In this document: positions 53,476 through 57,349 of the stretch, piece by piece | Layout of the letters: every line of letters starts with the position of its first letter | Numbering within the stretch: the stretch's first letter is position 1 | Origin: Moorena bouillonii PNG | Lineage (GTDB): Bacteria; Cyanobacteriota; Cyanobacteriia; Cyanobacteriales; Coleofasciculaceae | Direction of reading: 5' to 3' | DNA length: 57,349 bases | Assembly: GCF_001942495.1 (NCBI RefSeq) | Contig: NZ_MKZS01000001.1 | Coordinates: 5,276,313-5,333,661, forward strand | Made by a program: the position numbers and the translations under genes | The notes under the pieces: model-generated | What the model saw: the letters and a program-made list of their open reading frames with translations, nothing else | Told to the model about the DNA's origin: nothing | Databases searched by the model: none

Positions 53476-53536
53476 TTATGACCTCCTGTTTCTTAGATTT
53501 TAACTGTTGCTGGATTCAGTGAAGTAGTGAAATGCT

Positions 53537-53734
53537 TTAAATTTCCTGGCACTTTCCCTCTTTGAATTCTTGCCTTGCTTGTTTAATTAGATGATCTAGC
53601 TTGCCAGATTCAAAGTCTTCCTCAATTTGCTTATCCCATAGAGATTCATAGAATTCATCAAGCCATTTAACCAGATATGTTAACTCTCCCGTAGAGAGTT
53701 TCATTACTGCTTCTTTGATTTCTGCAACACTCAT
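53537..53734 (-). CDS. Small antitoxin-like protein without a visible toxin partner
   Basis: A 65-residue helical protein (MSVAEIKEAVMKLSTGELTYLVKWLDEFYESLWDKQIEEDFESGKLDHLIKQARQEFKEGKCQEI). The ending ExDFESGKLDxLIxxAxxEFKEGK is typical of small antitoxins paired with RelE/ParE-type toxins in cyanobacteria. No RelE/ParE-like frame exists on either side: downstream on the minus strand is the Uma2 gene, upstream the ferredoxin. It is either an orphan antitoxin or belongs to a functionally different small family. Start at the ATG at 53734. Confidence 0.65.
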   Translation of the reverse strand: MSVAEIKEAVMKLSTGELTYLVKWLDEFYESLWDKQIEEDFESGKLDHLIKQARQEFKEGKCQEI

Positions 53735-53830
53735 AAAATGCCATCGCCTTTATCTACTGCATCACTAATTATAATAACGACAGGCTCTAGGTTTTAACTA
53801 CATCCGAGGTTCCAGTCACCATAGGCAACT

Positions 53831-54169
53831 TCATGATTCTGGAGTCCAGACAGTTTGATTTCCTTGCCCCCAAAAGCCATCATATTTGGTAACACAAACA
53901 TCACCTAAAACCTTAGTCTGACAGGCTAAGCGGCGATTTGCCGTCGGAGAATGGGGCGGAAGCGATCGCCTACCTTTATCTTTCCAATTTGGCTCGGATA
54001 CTTCCCCGTCTATCTCAACCGCACAGGTACCACAGCTTCCTAATCCTCTACAGTTAATTAGTTTAGCGTTGCCGTTGTATAGGGCAACCCCATGGTCTAG
54101 TAACACCTTGCGCAGATTACTGCCCTGGTCACATTCAAAGCTTTTTCCTTGTGCTGTTACTTTAGGCAT
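53831..54169 (-). CDS. 2Fe-2S ferredoxin-like protein
   Basis: A 112-residue plant-type [2Fe-2S] protein. Cluster ligands: Cys40, Cys46, Cys49 (NCRGLGSCGTCAVEI) and Cys83 (RRLACQTKV), in the usual spacing Cx5Cx2C...C. The length is near that of a normal ferredoxin. The C-terminal tail (YDGFWGQGNQTVWTPES) is longer than in photosystem I ferredoxins. The N-terminal MPKVTAQGKSFECDQGSNLRKVLLDHG matches the fold's first strands. It probably transfers electrons to an unknown partner, and its redox partner is not in view. Confidence 0.85.
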   Translation of the reverse strand: MPKVTAQGKSFECDQGSNLRKVLLDHGVALYNGNAKLINCRGLGSCGTCAVEIDGEVSEPNWKDKGRRSLPPHSPTANRRLACQTKVLGDVCVTKYDGFWGQGNQTVWTPES

Positions 54170-54340
54170 TATTCAAGATTACTCCTTATCTGTAGCTTAT
54201 TTTTTAATACAATTAGATGCAGCTATGTTTAATGTTGTGAACAGAGCCAATCTGGCAATACACCAAGGTGCTCTTATTGTTTGATGGTTCTAGATAAGCT
54301 GCGTTTATAAATATCTAGAGATAGTTTGGTCTAGTCCTCT

Positions 54341-54440
54341 GTCTTGATGCAAAGCGCGAGTGGCGCATGGGTCTGTGTGCGGAACCTGCGTCCGCACCTT
54401 GTAAGCCCCGTGGAAACCCCCGCAGGTCGGCGCTGCATCT
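54341..54440. repeat. GATGCA hairpin element, compound copy upstream of cimA
   Basis: Begins GTCTTGATGCAAAGCGCGAG and ends GTCGGCGCTGCATC, with an inserted GGTCTGTGTGCGGAACCTGC / GTCCGCACC module. The right edge abuts an 18-bp palindrome (54436-54473). Confidence 0.75.
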
Positions 54441-54600
54441 CTTAAGCCTTGATCTATCAAGGCTTAAGAGATGGGTAACCTTCCTACACTGCTAAGCGCG
54501 GGTAAATGTCGGAAGGTTATCTGTGTGCCTTGCCTTTGACTAAGCTTTAGGCCATCAAAGCTTACCCTTAACTACAATTTACATTTCTTTACCATAAACT
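54436..54600 (+). promoter_or_regulatory. Three consecutive hairpins in the cimA leader
   Basis: First, a perfect 18-bp inverted repeat (54436-54473, CATCTCTTAAGCCTTGAT and its complement with CT between). Second, AACCTTCC (about 54477) and GGAAGGTT (about 54510). Third, TAAGCTTT and AAAGCTTA (about 54541-54566). All lie between the repeat element and the cimA ATG at 54619, so they could form a regulatory leader, but no known riboswitch motif is recognisable. Confidence 0.4.
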
Positions 54601-54618
54601 CAACTATTCTAACTGCCC

Positions 54619-56481
54619 ATGACTTCAACAGCTTCTCACCCCATCTGGATTTACGATACAACGCTGCGGGATGGTGCCCAGCGTGAAGGAATCTCATTGT
54701 CTCTAGAAGATAAGTTACGCATTGCTCGACAACTGGATGAATTGGGTATTCCCTTCATTGAAGGAGGATGGCCAGGGGCAAATCCGAAAGATGTGCAATT
54801 TTTCTGGAAGCTCAAAGAAGAACCTCTCAAACAAGCAGAAGTAGTAGCCTTTTGCTCAACTCGACGCCCAAACATGTCCGCTGCAGAAGACCGGATGCTG
54901 CAAGCTATTTTAGCTGCAGGAACGCGCTGGGTGACTATTTTTGGTAAATCCTGGGATCTTCATGTCACAGAAGGGCTGAAAACTAGCCTAGACGAAAACC
55001 TAGCCATGATTCGGGATACCATAGAATACCTCCGTAGTCAAGGGCGTCGGGTTATTTACGATGCAGAACACTGGTTTGATGGCTATAAAGCCAATCAAGA
55101 GTATGCCCTCAAAACCCTGAGAGCTGCTAAAGATGCGGGTGCAGAATGGCTAGTACTATGTGACACCAACGGTGGTACCCTACCCGATCAAGTTAGTCAA
55201 ATTGTTAGAGATGTAGCTAAAGAGTTGAATGTTAAAAGGTTGAATGTTGAAAGTGAGTTGAACGTTAGAAGGTTGAATGTTGAAAATCAGTTGAAGGTTG
55301 GAAGGTTGAATGTTGAAGGTTCTAATCTTGAACCGGCTAACCTGCAACCGGCTAACCTTGAACCGGCTAACCTTGAACCGGCTAACCTTGAACCGGCTAA
55401 CCTGCAACCGGCTAACCTTCAACCTGCAACCGACACTAACCTTGAACCGGCTAACCTCCAACCCATGTTAGGAATCCATACCCATAATGATTCCGATACA
55501 GCCGTTGCTAATGCCTTAGCTGCGGTATCTGAGGGAGCCTGTATGGTTCAGGGAACGATTAATGGTTATGGTGAACGTTGTGGTAATGCTAATCTCTGTT
55601 CTGTGATTCCTAACTTACAGTTGAAGCTAGGATTACGCTGTATTGAGGATAATCAGCTGGCCAGACTGACCCAAGCTAGTCGTTTAATTAGCGAGATTGT
55701 TAATCTTGCTCCCAATGACCATGCTGCCTTTGTGGGTCGTTCAGCCTTTGCTCACAAAGGTGGCATCCATGTTTCAGCGGTGGCAAAGAATCCTCTGACC
55801 TATGAACATATTCAGCCAGAACAGATTGGTAACCAGCGTCGGATCGTAATTTCTGACCAGTCGGGATTGAGCAATGTATTAGCAAAAGCCCGTAGTTTCG
55901 GTCATGAGCTGGATAAAAAAGACCCCGCCTGTCGCGAAATCCTGGAACGCCTCAAAGATCTGGAAAATGAAGGGTATCAATTTGAAGCAGCGGAAGCCAG
56001 TTTTGATTTGTTGATGCGGGATGCTTTAGGATATCGAGAACATCCCTTTGAACTCAAAGGCTGTCAGATACATTGCGATATGCTACAAGGGGTCAGTAAA
56101 CCCTACAGTAATTCTGTGGCAACCATTAAAGTATCTGTTAACAACCAGGAGATTTTGGAAGTAGCAGAAGGCAATGGACCAGTTTCAGCCCTTGATGCAG
56201 CCTTGCGCAAAGCCTTGGTGAAGTTTTACCCAGAGATTGCTGATTTTCATCTAACTGACTACAAAGTGCGGATTCTGGATGGTGCTGCTGGCACATCGGC
56301 TAAGACAAGGGTGCTAGTGGAATCGAGCAATGGAGAAGAACGCTGGACAACTGTGGGGGTTTCCAGTAATATTCTTGAAGCGTCCTATGAAGCTGTGGTG
56401 GAAGGCATTGAGTATGGTTTGCTGTTGGAATCTTCAGCAAAAACACCATTGAGCAATTCCCCAGCCCTGAAAGAGCGGTAA
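54619..56481 (+). CDS. cimA: Citramalate synthase with a repeat-derived in-frame insertion
   Basis: A 620-residue HMGL/LeuA-type synthase, about 80 residues longer than usual. It joins pyruvate and acetyl-CoA to citramalate, the first step of the threonine-independent isoleucine route. It has the catalytic start YDTTLRDGAQREGISLSLEDK (residues 11-31), the metal-binding GIHTHNDSDTAVANALAAV and NGYGERCGNANLC blocks, and the C-terminal regulatory (LeuA dimer) domain (GNGPVSALDAALRKAL ... RVLVESSNGEERWTTVGVS). Between about residues 202 and 282 the protein reads LNVKRLNVESELNVRRLNVE then five NLEPANLQPA-like units. This replaces nothing and comes from tandem repeats; the TIM-barrel sequence resumes at once at MLGIHTHNDSD. 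So an extra loop sits in the catalytic domain and the frame is kept throughout. Confidence 0.85.
   Translation: MTSTASHPIWIYDTTLRDGAQREGISLSLEDKLRIARQLDELGIPFIEGGWPGANPKDVQFFWKLKEEPLKQAEVVAFCSTRRPNMSAAEDRMLQAILAAGTRWVTIFGKSWDLHVTEGLKTSLDENLAMIRDTIEYLRSQGRRVIYDAEHWFDGYKANQEYALKTLRAAKDAGAEWLVLCDTNGGTLPDQVSQIVRDVAKELNVKRLNVESELNVRRLNVENQLKVGRLNVEGSNLEPANLQPANLEPANLEPANLEPANLQPANLQPATDTNLEPANLQPMLGIHTHNDSDTAVANALAAVSEGACMVQGTINGYGERCGNANLCSVIPNLQLKLGLRCIEDNQLARLTQASRLISEIVNLAPNDHAAFVGRSAFAHKGGIHVSAVAKNPLTYEHIQPEQIGNQRRIVISDQSGLSNVLAKARSFGHELDKKDPACREILERLKDLENEGYQFEAAEASFDLLMRDALGYREHPFELKGCQIHCDMLQGVSKPYSNSVATIKVSVNNQEILEVAEGNGPVSALDAALRKALVKFYPEIADFHLTDYKVRILDGAAGTSAKTRVLVESSNGEERWTTVGVSSNILEASYEAVVEGIEYGLLLESSAKTPLSNSPALKER
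55222..55463. repeat. Coding tandem repeat inside cimA
   Basis: About 242 bases of mixed TTGAATGTTGAAAG-type and CTTGAACCGGCTAAC-type units. They are the same kind as the non-coding arrays at 8712-8820, 27985-28130 and 30966-31260. The length is a multiple of three or keeps the frame. Confidence 0.9.
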
Positions 56482-56509
56482 TTAGTAATTAATTTTTGCT
56501 ATTTGCGCA

Positions 56510-57082
56510 CTAAGGTGATACCCAACGTAGACTATCTAGCTTAGCCTTGGTCAGAACCTCTTGGGGAGGTAACTTATGATAAGGTCCTTCCCACTTAACC
56601 GGTTGGTATACGTATAGGATTGAGGCATTTTCCTCAAACCTACAAATCACTTTCCCCGTGGACCCTTCCTCACCTGGAAAGCAGTCTAGTTTCTCTTGTC
56701 CAGGAGTGGCTGAGTAGGCTATTCCTACCTTCACATCCTTTGGACCAGGGATGCGATCGCTTAGTATTGCCATCCTGCCGATTTTCTGCTGGGAGATGTC
56801 GGCATCGATTTCCACTACCGGGCTATCTTGCCAGTAGGCTCTGAAAATATCGTAAGTTTCCCCTTCCGCAGAGGTGGTTTCTTTTTTTACGGTATAACTG
56901 GGCAAAGCACTCTTAATGGTATCAGCATCAAAGTTGCTAGTTTTGTTGAGTGTACCCAAACCTTCCGGAGTCAGCCTGAGACTGGACTGAGTATCAGGGG
57001 GGGAAGGTTCCTTGGCGCAAGCGCCCAGGATACTCGTGACTAGGACTATGCTGGTGAGGGTAAACAGTGTTTTTCTATACAA
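56510..57082 (-). CDS. DUF1131 family lipoprotein (YfeY-like)
   Basis: A 190-residue lipoprotein: the signal peptide ends in a lipobox SILGAC with Cys22. The mature part matches the DUF1131 family, which includes Escherichia coli YfeY, a lipoprotein of the sigma-E regulon: LRLTPEGLGTLNKTSNFDADTIKSALPSYTVKKE, VVEIDADISQQKIGRMAILSDRIPGPKDVKVGIAY, then LYVYQPVKWEGPYHKLPPQEVL at the end. It should sit in the outer or inner membrane facing the periplasm. Its function is unknown. It is convergent with cimA, and the start is the ATG at 57082. Confidence 0.85.
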   Translation of the reverse strand: MYRKTLFTLTSIVLVTSILGACAKEPSPPDTQSSLRLTPEGLGTLNKTSNFDADTIKSALPSYTVKKETTSAEGETYDIFRAYWQDSPVVEIDADISQQKIGRMAILSDRIPGPKDVKVGIAYSATPGQEKLDCFPGEEGSTGKVICRFEENASILYVYQPVKWEGPYHKLPPQEVLTKAKLDSLRWVSP

Positions 57083-57250
57083 TCTTCTTAAAGAGTTTAT
57101 GTCAACTAGTAATTACATTAGTAAAGATTAAGGATGAAGGAAGAATGTCTTCACAAAATTTTACAGTTTTATATAAAAAATCTTTAATTTTTATTGTGAT
57201 GAAGAACTGTCAGTGATCACTATTCCAAGAGCCTCATGTAAATTATAGCA

Positions 57251-57285
57251 GAAGTCAGAAGTCAGAAGTCAGAAGTCAGAAGTCA
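57251..57285. repeat. 7-bp tandem repeat (AGAAGTC)
   Basis: Five AGAAGTC units upstream of the DUF1131 gene, near the end of the window. The remaining 64 bases hold no feature. Confidence 0.9.
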
Positions 57286-57349
57286 AACTCTTGCGCTTAC
57301 TTAGGTTTGAGACTTTTGTCATGTCCTAACTGCCCTGGCGACTGCTATA

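Noticed and set aside
55180-55461. A 93-codon minus-strand frame inside cimA.
   Set aside because: It is the complement of the tandem repeats, reading repeated SRFKV and FNIQPS units.

Overview
The window looks like the chromosome of a large, repeat-rich filamentous cyanobacterium. Evidence: scattered HIP1-type GCGATCGC octamers; cyanobacterial families (DUF2605, DUF2973, DUF3095, DUF4332, ABA4-like, an Rpn/DUF4351-type protein, Uma2, a ThrRS without TGS domain); and dense 7-bp tandem repeats and small palindromic elements, of the kind seen in Moorena-like genomes. The genus is inference. I saw no rRNA, tRNA or CRISPR array.

Layout. 1-2560: an IS630-type element with a -1 slippage site beside a broken glycosyltransferase gene. 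2640-11030: DsbA-like thioredoxin, large zinc metalloprotease, holin-like membrane protein, secreted pentapeptide protein, purK with an in-frame repeat insertion, and a eukaryote-like CAP protein. 11220-13010: an IS607 element (serine recombinase plus TnpB). 13070-20070: a zinc alcohol dehydrogenase, then a three-gene operon of two dynamin-like GTPases flanking a one-pass membrane protein. 20450-26190: ABA4-like protein, Xaa-Pro aminopeptidase, an Rpn-like gene broken by a 53-bp hairpin element, a decayed small gene and a DUF3095 protein. 26350-32890: murJ, a glycosyltransferase, and a catalytic/non-catalytic M16 peptidase pair. 32890-41060: regulators and membrane proteins, glcD, a GNAT enzyme, and two related ORF-less non-coding elements on opposite strands. 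41080-45410: a membrane-anchored H-type lectin, DUF2973, DUF2605 and thrS. 46270-51060: a multi-domain surface protein (DUF11 and SdrD_B-like repeats) split by a frameshift. 51140-57349: three Uma2 genes, an orphan antitoxin-like gene, a 2Fe-2S ferredoxin, cimA with an in-frame tandem-repeat insertion, and a DUF1131 lipoprotein.

The main theme is short repeats reshaping genes. Tandem repeats or hairpin elements lie in frame inside purK, the aminopeptidase and cimA. They break an Rpn gene with base-exact boundaries, and they supply the last residues and stop codons of several proteins. A 232-bp element with inverted ends and an apparent 8-bp target duplication can be read against a paralogous empty site next to a duplicated Uma2 gene. 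The strongest candidates for an undescribed system are the paired ORF-less omega-RNA/HEARO-like elements (about 33.0-33.4 kb and 40.0-40.5 kb) and the two-dynamin operon. All family assignments are by eye; no searches or folding calculations were run.
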